Shown one piece after another: positions 26,144-37,400 of a DNA stretch of 64,000 bases. The translations under genes were made by a program, and so were the position numbers. The stretch spans positions 30,551,326 through 30,615,325 of the forward strand of contig OZ026844.1 of assembly GCA_964023205.1 (NCBI GenBank), read 5' to 3'. The notes beneath the pieces were generated by a model. That model was not told the origin of the DNA. It saw nothing but the letters and a program-made list of their open reading frames with translations, and made no database searches. The DNA is from Lutraria lutraria. Its lineage: Eukaryota > Mollusca > Bivalvia > Venerida > Mactridae. Numbering within the stretch: position 1 is the stretch's first letter; each line of letters begins with the position of its first letter.

Positions 26144-26444
26144 GCGACCGATTCACCTAACAAGTTTTCCTGGACGATATTCTAATCCAACACTAACTTA
26201 TCAATCAATGGATCACCACCGTGGCACTAGGTTTGTTTAAAATCGTGTCAATTATTAAAAAAAAACTCAGTAGGCCTATCTATAGTTGATTCGAAAACAA
26301 GAACAGTTGCTTCTTCAGTCAAATACCTTCATACTCAATGTATCTGAAAATATCTCTGATTCTCTATATCTGTATCTTGTAGCTGTCACCAAATACCCGA
26401 CCTCTTACTATGTCTCATACTGACATCCCTAGCGTATGGTGGCT

Positions 26445-26620
26445 GATTTACGCCATGTCGCATTTTCGCCGCGAAGAAGCAAAGACACGACAGAAGTAAG
26501 GCGAAAAAGATAAAATGTGTTGTATTGTCGCACTTCTTGTGTCGTCCTTTCGAATTTTCGAGGCGAAAAAGTCAACTTTGTCGTTCATTCGTGTTTTCGC
26601 ATCTTAGTTTTTGTGTATGA
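26445..26620. mobile_element. Truncated GTGGCTGATTTACGC MITE
   Basis: Left end tggtggctgatttacgccat and internal tttcgccgcgaag and gtcaactttgtcgt words match 19607-19862. The right terminus is not seen. Confidence 0.55.
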
Positions 26621-28536
26621 CTTTGTTCTCTTCTCAACACGAACGAAGTTATAAGTAATCCTAGTGTCCTGTATGTTTTATTACATGTTTCATCAATGTG
26701 TTTGTTCGATGTTAGGCTGTTAGTTATATTATTATGCATTCTAGTACTTCTAGCGGTGTCCTGCTAGCTCACCCTACTCCCAGTTTTTGTATGTGTCATA
26801 CTTTTCAATAGTCGAAGGTCTTTGACGATGATACGTATGCAGTACATTACATTGCAGTTCATATATATATATAACGCACATATTTCCGTGAAACTTGTGT
26901 ACAGTACGATGAATTATAGTCAAATCTATCAACATGACCAAAAATATACCTTCAACTACCTGTTGACTTTGAAAGAGGACAATTCCATAACTAAAATGGT
27001 CATCAAGACGAAATAAAATAGACCAATTTAGTTATGGTATCAGCAACAACCAGCCAAGCCTTTCCTTTTTAAAAGGAATATTTATTTGCTTAGTTGACAT
27101 TTATTTAGGTCAATAAATAATTAACAAAAAGACAGGTTTGTTAGCAATTTGTTTAGTTATATTAGCACATCTGTCTTTCTGCGATCGGTCACGTAGCAAA
27201 CCTAAACTACATTGTCATTTTTGAATGTTGGCATCCAAGATTCAGTTAAAAATCTACAAATAAAGTATTTAGTCAGTAAACAATCAATAAACCTACGTGT
27301 ACAAATGAACATCATCTTTCAAATGTTTTGAAAGAAATCTGTTGTATAGAAAGTCACGTTGTTTGATTTTATTTACTGTCTCATGTAAATGTATTTTAGG
27401 TAAAAGTCTATCAAATCAACTTTCTGTTCTGTTCAGTAAACACAAATTAATACCATGATCATGTTACTACGCGAACTGTTACTGCATGTGTTTGATAGGA
27501 ACAAACAAATTGTGGTCATGTGTATTTCTGATGCGTGATAAGCCTTAAATTTCTGTATGTTCTTTATTTTATCTACCAAATAAGGTACCGTTACATTCGT
27601 TGAAGTTAATATATTGACGTCTGAACTGCAAACCCCTTGTGAACCAAGGCATCGGAATTGTACGTAGTTTCTCGCAGAAATTGCTCATTACAGTCTAGTC
27701 TAGATCCAGGATTTCAAGCTAGGGGGGGGGGGGGGGTAGGGCGTAATATTCAGGAAAGTAGGCAGTAGGGGTGGAATGAAGAAGTGAAATGGTGCATTCT
27801 GGTGAGTTTTGAGTCAGAGCGCTTCAGAATCGAATAAATGAATGCTATTTCATTGAGTGATATTTTATTTCTATCTATGTTCGGGGAATTTTAATAGGCG
27901 CGCGTCGGGTGCGCCCTCCCCCTGAACCGCCAGTGAGACAGACTTGAAATATATAGCAAATATACCAGTGTATTACATACGAAGCTTTTAGCAATACAAC
28001 ACAATGTGTGATCAATACAAATCAATTAAAAGATAGACAATAACAAGCTTTTGTATTAAGTCTCAGAAGGGATGTTACAAGTTGATAAGCAGATATATAA
28101 TTTAGGAGATCTATTTAACTATATGAAGTCCTACCGCTCTATTTCAATCTGCATCGTAGTGAAAAACTATCCAGCATTCAAGAATACAAAGCGCTTTTTG
28201 GTTGATGAAGATTTTATTTATTGACTGGCAAACAACATAATAAAATTATTTATATGTCTCAATATATGAAAATTAGACGGAAAAGGACATTTGTAATTCA
28301 ATGTAATGTGTAAATTCTAGACAAATGCATCTATAATTTGTTTCCGGATCGTTTTATTGTTTTAGTCTATTTTCTACGAAAATCAAGTTTTGTTGCATTT
28401 TTTGTGATTGATATTTATGTCCGTCATGTTTTTCTTTTCTTCCGGTTAGTTGGTCTTCAAACAAAGGTTGTATATATATATCGATATTATCAGTTCACAT
28501 GAGATAATGTTTTGGCCTTCTGAATAATACAGTCCC
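26621..28536. other. AT-rich DNA, no recognised gene
   Basis: Only a G run (27722-27736) and ordinary AT-rich sequence are seen. Confidence 0.4.
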
Positions 28537-28728
28537 TGAGGGCCTCTCGTGTGCAAAAAGGTCCATGGATAAATTTTATATCAACGTGAAGCTGCATGTT
28601 AGAAGTTTTGAAAAATTTTGGGTAGACACGTGAAATCACGGTACATTTTGAGAAATCCAAGATGGCGTCCAAGATGGCCGCCAAATAATTGAAAAATGAT
28701 CTATTTTCATTTTACTGGACTAAATAAG
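28537..28728. repeat. Left copy of an inverted repeat pair
   Basis: Reverse complement of 30533-30724 with moderate divergence. Shared words include aagatggcgtccaagatggc, aaggtccatggataaatttt and gcatgtt. The partner is about 1.8 kb to the right. Confidence 0.75.
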
Positions 28729-28739
28729 GGATTGAAACA

Positions 28740-29310
28740 ACCCGGGCAGTTTTTGTCCCCCACAACGGGGGCAGTTTTTTGTCCTGACCCCGGGCAAATT
28801 TCCCTGACCCCCAGGCATTTTTCCCGATAAATTTTGTCCCGATCCTTCGGACAAATTTTGTCCAGACCCCCGGGCATTTTCCCCCAACCACCCGAGTATA
28901 TCCCCCCAGATCCCCGGGCATTTCCCCCCAACCACCCGAGTGTTTCCCCCCAGACCCCCGGGCATTTCCCCCAACCACCCGAGTATTTCACCCCAGACCG
29001 CCGGGCATTTTCTCCAACCACCCGAGTATTTCCCCCCAGACCGCCGGGCATTTTCCCCCAACCACCCGAGTATTCCCCCCAGACCGCCGGGCATTTTCCC
29101 CCAACCACCCGAGTATTTCCCCCCAGACCCCCGGGCATTTTCCCCCAACCACCCGAGTATTTCCCCCCAGACGCCCGGTCTTTTTCTCCCGACCACCCGA
29201 GTATTTCCCCCAGACCCCCGGGCATTTTCCCCCAACCACCCGAGTATCCCCCCCAGACCCCCGGATATTTTCTCCCGACCCCTTGGAAATTTTTATCCTG
29301 ATCCCCCGGG
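28740..29310. repeat. GC-rich minisatellite, about 44-bp unit
   Basis: Tandem copies built from gggcattttcccccaacc and acccgagtatttcccccc, with period 43-45 bp, from about 28860 to 29270 and degenerate edges to 28740 and 29310. Lack of stops makes long open frames in several phases on both strands. None resembles a protein beyond low complexity. Confidence 0.9.
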
Positions 29311-30532
29311 ACATAATAATAATAATAATTATACAAAGCGTGAGTTATATTAAAACAAGAGCTTTGCTGCAGAAGTGACTAATGAGGGCACATATCTCTG
29401 GAATATGTGGATCACTGGGCATGGATATTGTGTCCTGCACATCTACACTTCATGGTGATGACATATTTCAAATTTCATTTCAATCGCGGAAGGGATGAGG
29501 AAGTAGTTCGCTTCGACAGGGAGTGTGGCGAATACTTAAGATAATATCATTACAAATGTACATCGTTAACTGATTTCTTAACTCGATAAAACCTATTGTT
29601 CTTCTTTAAAACTGGTTCACGAAGTAGAAGCACGTGTTAGTTGTCGTAATTCAAAGATATTTTCCAGATAAAAACAATCAGATATACAATGTAATCAGTA
29701 GATAACCATCCCTGTCATTCAGTTTTAACAATAACATAAATGACTAAAACGGAAAAAAGCTTGATAAAACAAAGGATGGTCTAATTGAAGTCTAGGAAAG
29801 ATTCTTGCGACAGCTAAATACACAATATCCCATCTTTAACCAAAATACTCCACTCCACCTAAAAATAAAAATTAGTGCTCGCCCTACTTTCTTTCTCAAT
29901 CAGTGACACATGATTTTCATATATAAAATACCAACATACAAATTCAAGGGCAGATAACTCTAGAGTTTTCAGCCTTTGACAGAGTTAAAACATTTTATGC
30001 TAAACTTCATATACTGATAAACTGGTGTTCTTCTTTTTATTTTGCCGCCTTGTTGCCATGGCAACTCATATTGAGGCAAGACTGTAAAGATAAACCTGAC
30101 GTTTAAATCAATTATCGCACAAATATTCACACAAAATGAAAATGTCTATTGACAATTAAAAGTCTTAATTATATTTCAAAACGCTACAATAGAAACTATG
30201 ATATAATGTGGATTTACCCCCACCCACTTTGAAAATACCAGGATCTACATAGTAACGACCGTGAAGCCAAAGATGATGGCACAATTGGCGAAAGGTTGTT
30301 TATGCCTATATACTGGTTTGTAAAAATAATCATTTTCTCCAACTTACCATCGCTGATAGGTTAAGGTTTCAGCCATGTCATAATTTTACTACATTTTCGA
30401 GCATTTGTGGAAGACTTTATCTCAAACATCCAGAATAGATTAAAATGATTAATAATAATGCTTATTTTCACATTGATCAAACTGAAAGCGAACGTTTACA
30501 TCATTTTTTATGAAAAACATACGAAGAACAAC
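29311..30532. other. DNA between the inverted repeat copies
   Basis: A short dispersed repeat starting aacaagagctttgctgcag lies near 29354-29530. A perfect RFX-type palindrome GTTGCCATGGCAAC lies at 30052-30065. No gene was recognised. Confidence 0.4.
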
Positions 30533-30724
30533 TTATTTAGCCCAGTAAAATGAAAATAGGTCATTTTTCAATTATTTGGCGGCCATCTTGGACGCCATCT
30601 TGGATTTCTCAAAACGTACCATGATTTCAAGTTTCTACCCAAAATGTTTGAAAACTTCCAACATGCAGCTTCATATTGATATAAAATTTATCCATGGACC
30701 TTTTTTGCACACGGGAGGTCCTCA
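30533..30724. repeat. Right copy of an inverted repeat pair
   Basis: Inverted relative of 28537-28728, starting ttatttagcccagtaaaatg and ending near cacacgggaggtcctc. Confidence 0.75.
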
Positions 30725-30770
30725 TGTTATGTTGAATCTTGTGGAAATTCGGTAGAGGAAGGATTCTTTG

Positions 30771-30948
30771 TACAGTGCAACCTCGATCTCCAAAGGAACA
30801 GCCATTGTTTGTTAGTAGCAACATTATGTTGAGAGGTTGTTGCTCTAAAGAGGTTAAAATAACAGTTGAATAGTCGGGGGGAAATCATGTTCTTGTTAAA
30901 AGGAGGTTGTTGCTCAAGAGAAGGTCGCTCTGGAGAGGTTGTACTGTA
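30771..30948. mobile_element. AACCTCT MITE-like element
   Basis: Terminal tacagtgcaacct and gagaggttgtactgta, with the family's internal gagaggttgttgctcta half-units. Confidence 0.7.
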
Positions 30949-31117
30949 TCTGATTAATTTTTGGAATCCCTAGCTTACCTTTATTCTGGTAAAATACGCC
31001 TTTCTATGTATAGCCTGTACTCATACATTCGCTGTAATTACACCTCCTTACCGAACAAATTCTTTTCAAGAGTATTTCTTTACCTTTGCTTCATTTATCA
31101 ATATATCATATTACATG

Positions 31118-31299
31118 TACAGCCAAACCTGTGAACAAAGGCCACCCTTGGGAAAGACATAATGTGGCTTTTATTGAAAGGTGACCTTTATTCGCAGGTC
31201 ATTGTCCTAAATAATCAATGACGGTTTTCCTAAGAATGGCCTTAATTCACAGGGTGACCTTTATTCGGAGGTGGTCGCTAACACAGGTTTGATTGGTAT
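31118..31299. repeat. AACCTGTG-type element, near-complete copy
   Basis: It begins tacagccaaacctgtgaaca, has aaggccaccctt and two ggtgacctttattcg half-units, and ends gctaacacaggtttgattg. Copies also lie at 39875-40046 and 41320-41486, with fragments at 23840 and 50560. Its layout parallels the AACCTCT family. Confidence 0.65.
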
Positions 31300-31936
31300 T
31301 TTAAATGGTCTTTTTATTGAAATACTAATAGTATTTAGTTGTCCCAAAATTATTCTATCGCCATTTCTTACCATCTACTGCAAGCTCCGGGGGTCTGTAT
31401 GCAATGACTTGGCTGTGTAAATACAGTATTTCATGCTGATGCTGTTTACCTGTTTTGTTTCACTGTGTCCTGGCTTCTAGGATTCATTCTCCATATTAAT
31501 TCTTCTCTTCAACCATTGTTACGCTCTCTTAACATGATAAGAACTAATCGCATTAACAATTAGTCTTATTTATTTTATAGGTTGGTACGTTATCTTGAGG
31601 GACTGATTTTCCTCAATACATTGTAGTTTATAGTATTCGTTCGAATCTCTTATTAATGCTTCGATAGACATCAGCGGCGATGAAACTCATTAGATTTACT
31701 AAGTCGTTTTTTATCAGGTTATATCCCATTTGTTTGCGTGTTGAGTTCTTAATTGCAAGCGCTGTCACTCTGATAGATCTTCGTTTTTTTCCGGATTATT
31801 ATTAGTTCCGGAGTTCCTCTACTAATTAGCTGATAAGCAAGAAGTGAAGATTGATGCAAATGTAAAACACAATTCAACATATGAAAACAGGTCATCTTTG
31901 ACATTTAGGGTCTTTGATGAATGTATCACGATACAT

Positions 31937-32125
31937 TGTTTGTTTGTTTGTTTGTTTGTTTGAGTTATACGCCCCTTTTCAACAGTCAGAGTCATATGAG
32001 GCAGACAGTTCACCTAATCATCGTTCCTGTGAAGAACCAGTACTAGACTCCCATCCTCCCTTGGCAACTACCTACTTTCTGACATAAAGAGACATATCGT
32101 CGGTAGCTGGGCTCGAACCCCAAAA
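31937..32125 (-). mobile_element. tRNA-derived SINE, family A, 5'-truncated
   Basis: Plus-strand view: a (tttg)n tail, then agttatacgccccttttcaa, the body words cagacagttcacctaatc and aagaaccagtactaga, and gctcgaacccc as the B-box complement. The A-box part of the head is missing. Confidence 0.75.
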
Positions 32126-32391
32126 CCGTAGAGCGACAGCCCACTTTTAGGCCTAGTATGTATATTACGAGTATGTACATTATTTTTCAAGTCAGGTAAT
32201 AAAGCATCTGTTCTATTCAGTTCTGTTCTGTGTTACTTATTTTATTTTTGATTAATGAAATACATGTATATTGAGTTTCATTCAAACTAGACCATAAGTT
32301 GATATTTTCATCGATTATTATAATGACAATACGCTTAGCATAAATCTAAATTGGTTCAAGTTTTAATTTTATGTCGGCGAAATATTTAGAC

Positions 32392-32575
32392 TACAGCGCA
32401 ACCTCTCCGCAACGGTCCTTTTTTAGCAACATCCTCCCTTCAACAACAGCATGATTGTTTCCCACTGCACGAGTTAACTATTTATTTAACCTCTCTAGGG
32501 CAACAACCTCTCAACAGTAACATACTTTTGCTTCTCCCAAAGGCTACCTGCTGCTTTGAAATTGTGACACTGTAC
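32392..32575. repeat. AACCTCT-type element
   Basis: It starts tacagcgcaacctctccgca, has the internal caacaacctctcaacagtaa, and ends near gacactgta. Confidence 0.6.
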
Positions 32576-32776
32576 TTCTATCAAATTTACAAATTGATGA
32601 GAAAATGTTTTATTTATTTAATTCTAGAAATTGCCAATCTCTGGATTTAAGATCTCTCACAATTTCGTCATGCGAAAATAAATTCACACATGATGGGTTT
32701 CTATCAAAATAATTGGATCTATTACTAGGCTTCAGCTTAAAGATGTAATAATATTTCACAACATCAGTCAAGATTA

Positions 32777-33085
32777 CCAATCGGAATTCCTCGGCATCTG
32801 TCTAAAGAATTAAAGTGCTTCGGACTTACCACCATGACTGACCCGGGGAATCCAACAATGGAGACTACCTGTTTCTCTTTCAATTGGAACTTGATGACCA
32901 TTTATCAATCGCGATAAAACACGTTTAAAAGTCTGAAATTCTGAGAAAACGAGTACCTAGTATTGAAAAGGTAGTGACCGGAAACCAAACAACCAAAATT
33001 TGTAACGTTACACTTACGTACGAGGCGTATTTCTCAGTTACGGAATGCCCGAGTAGTTACGATTCCCAAGAGTACAAGTGTAACT
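32777..33085. repeat. Dispersed repeat, direct copy of 35386-35727
   Basis: Shares in the same order and orientation with 35386-35727: ctcggc, gggaatccaac, tgtttctctttcaa, gtgaccggaaacc, aggcgtatttctcagttacg and gcccgagtagttacgatt. The two copies bracket exon 2 of GPCR-2. Confidence 0.75.
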
Positions 33086-33775
33086 ACAAAGCAGTCAAAA
33101 TTTGAATTTCTCTGTATTGGGCTGAGTTTTGGAAACCGAACGATAGTTCGCGCATGCATTTTGATGCAGACTTAAGTACTACTAACGCTTTTCTACATCC
33201 GCTATGCAGTTGTTAAAGTTGTTCCCGTTCCACGTGCTTTCGGTACTTTGATTTATGATTCCCATCTGATCACCAAAAGTAGTTCAGCAATTAGCATAAT
33301 ATGATATAGTCGACATTACCTGCCCCTTAGAATACTCAATTTATGCAGAATGTAATATCTCATACATGAAGACACGCACGAAGAAAAAGTTACACGTTAT
33401 AAGCATTAAATTAATCGATTTCACTTTCCCGATGAACCGCCATTTTAAATATCCAGTTCCAAGAATTCAATGATGACTTCTATACGTTTACAATAGAAGC
33501 TAGGAACCAGACTAAATTAGCATACACAGCATGTCAAATTGCTGTATATTATCCGTACCAATGGTGATAACGTAAAGCCTTCGACGTCTAATGCAGAGTT
33601 TAATTATACAGCCATGTAGTTTAAATGACGCCAAAAAATAGATAATTAATATCGCAACAATTTGGAACTGTTAATGAGTCATCCAAATACACATACATGC
33701 ATACAGCTCCCGAAATCTTATTAACCATTCAGATGCATGCTTGGTAAACAGATGGAGGCTTACGTAAAGAATCAA

Positions 33776-33925
33776 GCGTTATACAAGGTTTTGAACACGT
33801 GGTATACAAAGTTTTGAACACGTGCTATACAAGGTGTGATACAAAGAGTCGAACACGTGCTTTACAAGGTTTGGAACACATGCTGTACAAGATGTTGAGC
33901 GCGTGCTTTACAAGGTCATACAAAG
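33776..33925. repeat. Short degenerate tandem repeat with CACGTG E-boxes
   Basis: Units of roughly 22-35 bp containing gaacacgtgctatacaaggt. Perfect CACGTG palindromes are at 33796-33801, 33819-33824 and 33854-33859, and degenerate versions follow. It lies about 0.5 kb downstream of the GPCR-2 stop. Confidence 0.7.
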
Positions 33926-34433
33926 ACTTAGTGTTAAACAAGAAAAACAAAACGTTATAGGTAGACGAATTACAAGAAGCATATTGGTTTATGTTTTTTG
34001 TATGAAGTTGCTTTTTTCATAAAGGATATTGACTGTATATTTTATTCAATCCTCCATTATGGAGAGTATAACATATTTACATGATATGAGTAATACACAT
34101 ATATTGACAATTATGAGTATTTGACAAATGAATAAAAACATGTATATAGTTCACAAGCACATGGTAATATCATACCCTACATCAATCAAATAGAATAAAT
34201 CCTAAACGTTAACAAATTCACCATAATCTGCCATGATACAACCACATTGAGCTTCAAATAGCATTTCAGATATTATGCCACACAACAGCTTATCTAGGTT
34301 AAACATCACAGAGAAATGCCTGCATGATTTACTTACCTATCAACTATAAATAGATTCGGTCATCACCATTAGCCAATCAAATGGCCAGGATTAGCCAAAC
34401 TAGTATAATTCGTCTAGAAAAAAATACACTTCT

Positions 34434-37400
34434 TCAGCACACAGACTCAATGTTAGCGTTTTGAACCCTGGTACCATAGCATTCAGTGTTTAGTTGTTGC
34501 ACACAATCTTCAACGGATTCCTCTATTTTCATTCGTTCTTTATTCTCGCAATTGTTTTCAGGTAGTGTATGTTTTGACGTGGTGTTGATAGCCATTGCAG
34601 AATTGTGTTGCAACGAATTGTCAACCTCGTTTGAATAGAAGCTACAATGTTTACATTTGTGAATAAGTCGTTTGTAAGCGTCGGCGAATTTCTTATTTGT
34701 GATGTAGTAAATAAACCAGTTTAGAGACGGATGCAAATGAGCGAACAATGTGATATACAAATGAAGTTCATGCGGGAATGTGTCCTCGGAGTCTATCACA
34801 ATTAGCAAGGCGTACGGTGCCCAGCATGTAATAAACACAGTATATATTATGAACAAAGTTTTTGCCAGTTTGAAACGCCTCCGGAATGATGAACTTTGAT
34901 CGGATATAGATCTTACGCGTCTCCTATGGGCTCTAACAAATAGATATATCTTCAGATAACAAACACCGGTTATTACAGACGGCAACCACACTAACACGAT
35001 GGAAAACACAACAGTGTAAGGATAAGTTGCCATTCGGTCCCAAATACATTCCACACTCTTTCTGTCAAAGCCATGGTCGCCAATGTTTGCAGTGTTTAAG
35101 AGAACTAGTATACCTCCAATAAAGTATAAGGAAATACAAATACATATACAATTCCATTTCGTAAAAATGCGTTCGTACTTGTCATTGGCGCATATGTAGA
35201 TGTATCTGTTCAAACTCATCACAGCAATCGTCATCAATGACGTCACGCATGATATCGTGCAAAAGCTCGCGATCGTCTGACATAATCCAGGAAATTTGTC
35301 AAAGAACACCTCGCCTTCAATCTTCGCTGAAAAAGACAATACGAAAGAATTTCAAACACTTTTTTCTTGGCTATTATTGAGAGATACAGTCGGAACTCCT
35401 CGGCGTTTGTCTGAAGAAAAGTGCCTCAGACATAATAGACAAGCCGCCATTTTGTTGTTGTTCACGGGCTACTTTCCATCATGGCCGACCCTGGGAATCC
35501 AACGATGGAAACAACATGTTTCTCTTTCAATGGGAACTTGATGCCCATTTTATCAGTCGCGAACGACATACACGTTTGAAAGTCTGTAATTCTGAGAATG
35601 ATTCTTGAAAATGAGTACCTGATGTTGAAAAATTAGTGACCGGAAACCGCATAACCAAAATTTGTAACCCTACACTTATATGTACGAGGCGTATTTCTCA
35701 GTTACGGAAATGCCCGAGTAGTTACGATTGGATGATATAGTACCGCGAATATATATGTGTGTCATTTTTTTCTGACCCTGTTCGTGCGTTTTATAATGTT
35801 CTTGTCTTTAACGCATGTTTTTAATCAGTTAAAATATTTGCGTACGAAATAATAATAAAGGTACGTTGGGTTTATATCAAGCAATTGTCCGTTCCCCGTC
35901 ATCTACAATGTATCTAGCATTCGTTAGCAACAATTTCCTGACCCTTCGTCGAGGATTGAACGTTCTGTGAAATGAAATTAATCAACATCAATTGCTTTAT
36001 GTTTGTAGTAACATAAAAGCTTATCTGATGATTGTATTAATTGTGTAGTTTTTCTCTTTCTAATTCCAATTAGTGTTTGTCCTATTTTTCCAGCCAATCA
36101 GCTGTCTGGATTATTTGAATTTTGTACCGATTAATTTCACGAAGACGACTGTCTGGACTCTTCAGCAGATAGAGTCTGACCTACTTTTATTAAGTGTACG
36201 ATGGGGAAAATAGGGCTAACACTATGAACACGTGAATTAGAAACGCCAGTCTCTCGCTAACGCTCGCTCCCCTTAGCGTTTCTAATTTCATGTAGAACCG
36301 TCATTTTAGTACTTTTGTACTTTTAAGGGTTGCCATCACATCGCGTATACTTCTAATGAAGTCCTCATGCTTTTATACAGATATTATCAAAGGAGTTGCC
36401 TTTAATAAATTAAAAGGAGAGATGTGATACACAAACTCACAATATTCACATAGTGTTGGCTTAAAATAAGCTTTGTTATAACCAATACGCAACGACATAC
36501 GATAATTGTATCTACAATGTAACTTATTATGGAGGTATCACAAATACCGTGTATAAAATATACTCCTGATGTTGTGAATAATAAAAAATATCATTCGGCA
36601 GAAGGTATTACATTAGTTTTGTCGTGTTTAAGTTCATATGTTGTTTAACGGCCCAGTCGACAGCTATGGCCATTTCAGAGCCGGTCCGGAGAGGGGACAA
36701 AGAAACAGAAGAACCGGGTATTTTTATCCTTGTTCTTTGTCGTGACCGCTGTAAAGCATCGATATACATCTCACCCGTCTGAACACAGTACTTGGCTCAG
36801 TAGTTGGGCTGTGGACAACCATGGTGTACCATACGGCATAGGCACTCGATTTCGTGATTTTTATACGTTTACAGACGTTATGTTTCAATTCCACCCATCA
36901 AACAACGCAAACCTGTCGAAAGAAAAATCTTCATTTTTTCCCTTGTTGAGTGTATAAAATACTCCAAGGTAGTGAACTCGCCATCTTTTCGATTGACGGT
37001 AGTGACGAAAATAAGCGTGGGTCCCGGCTTTCCTTCTAATCTGCACGTGCTTTCCGGGAACCTTGCTTTCGTTGTAGTGTTCCCCACCTTTAAACGTTTT
37101 GACAGCTTTTACAAGGAAAGCCGGGACCCACGCTTATTTTCGTCACTACCGTCAATCGAAAAGATGGCGAGTTCACTACCTTGGAGTATTTTATACACTC
37201 AATAAGGGAAAAATTGAAGATTGCAGTTTCAACAGTGCTAAAACAGAACAAATTATTTGAAATGTGAAACTACACTGTGAGCTATTGTCTGTATTATTAC
37301 CCAAGGAGTTATATAAATGTTAATTTGTAATGTTTTTCTGTAAATTTACCATTTATATATATCGCGATACGTATCGCGATACAGCATGAAATATTGTGAA

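Noticed and set aside
28707..29353. Overlapping long open frames on both strands, rich in Pro or Gly
   Set aside because: They follow the 44-bp GC-rich minisatellite, which happens to lack stops. The same repeat is open in several phases and shows no domain or codon bias.
36730..37205. Three overlapping 70-80-codon frames
   Set aside because: They overlap the 107-bp inverted arms and have no recognisable domain.
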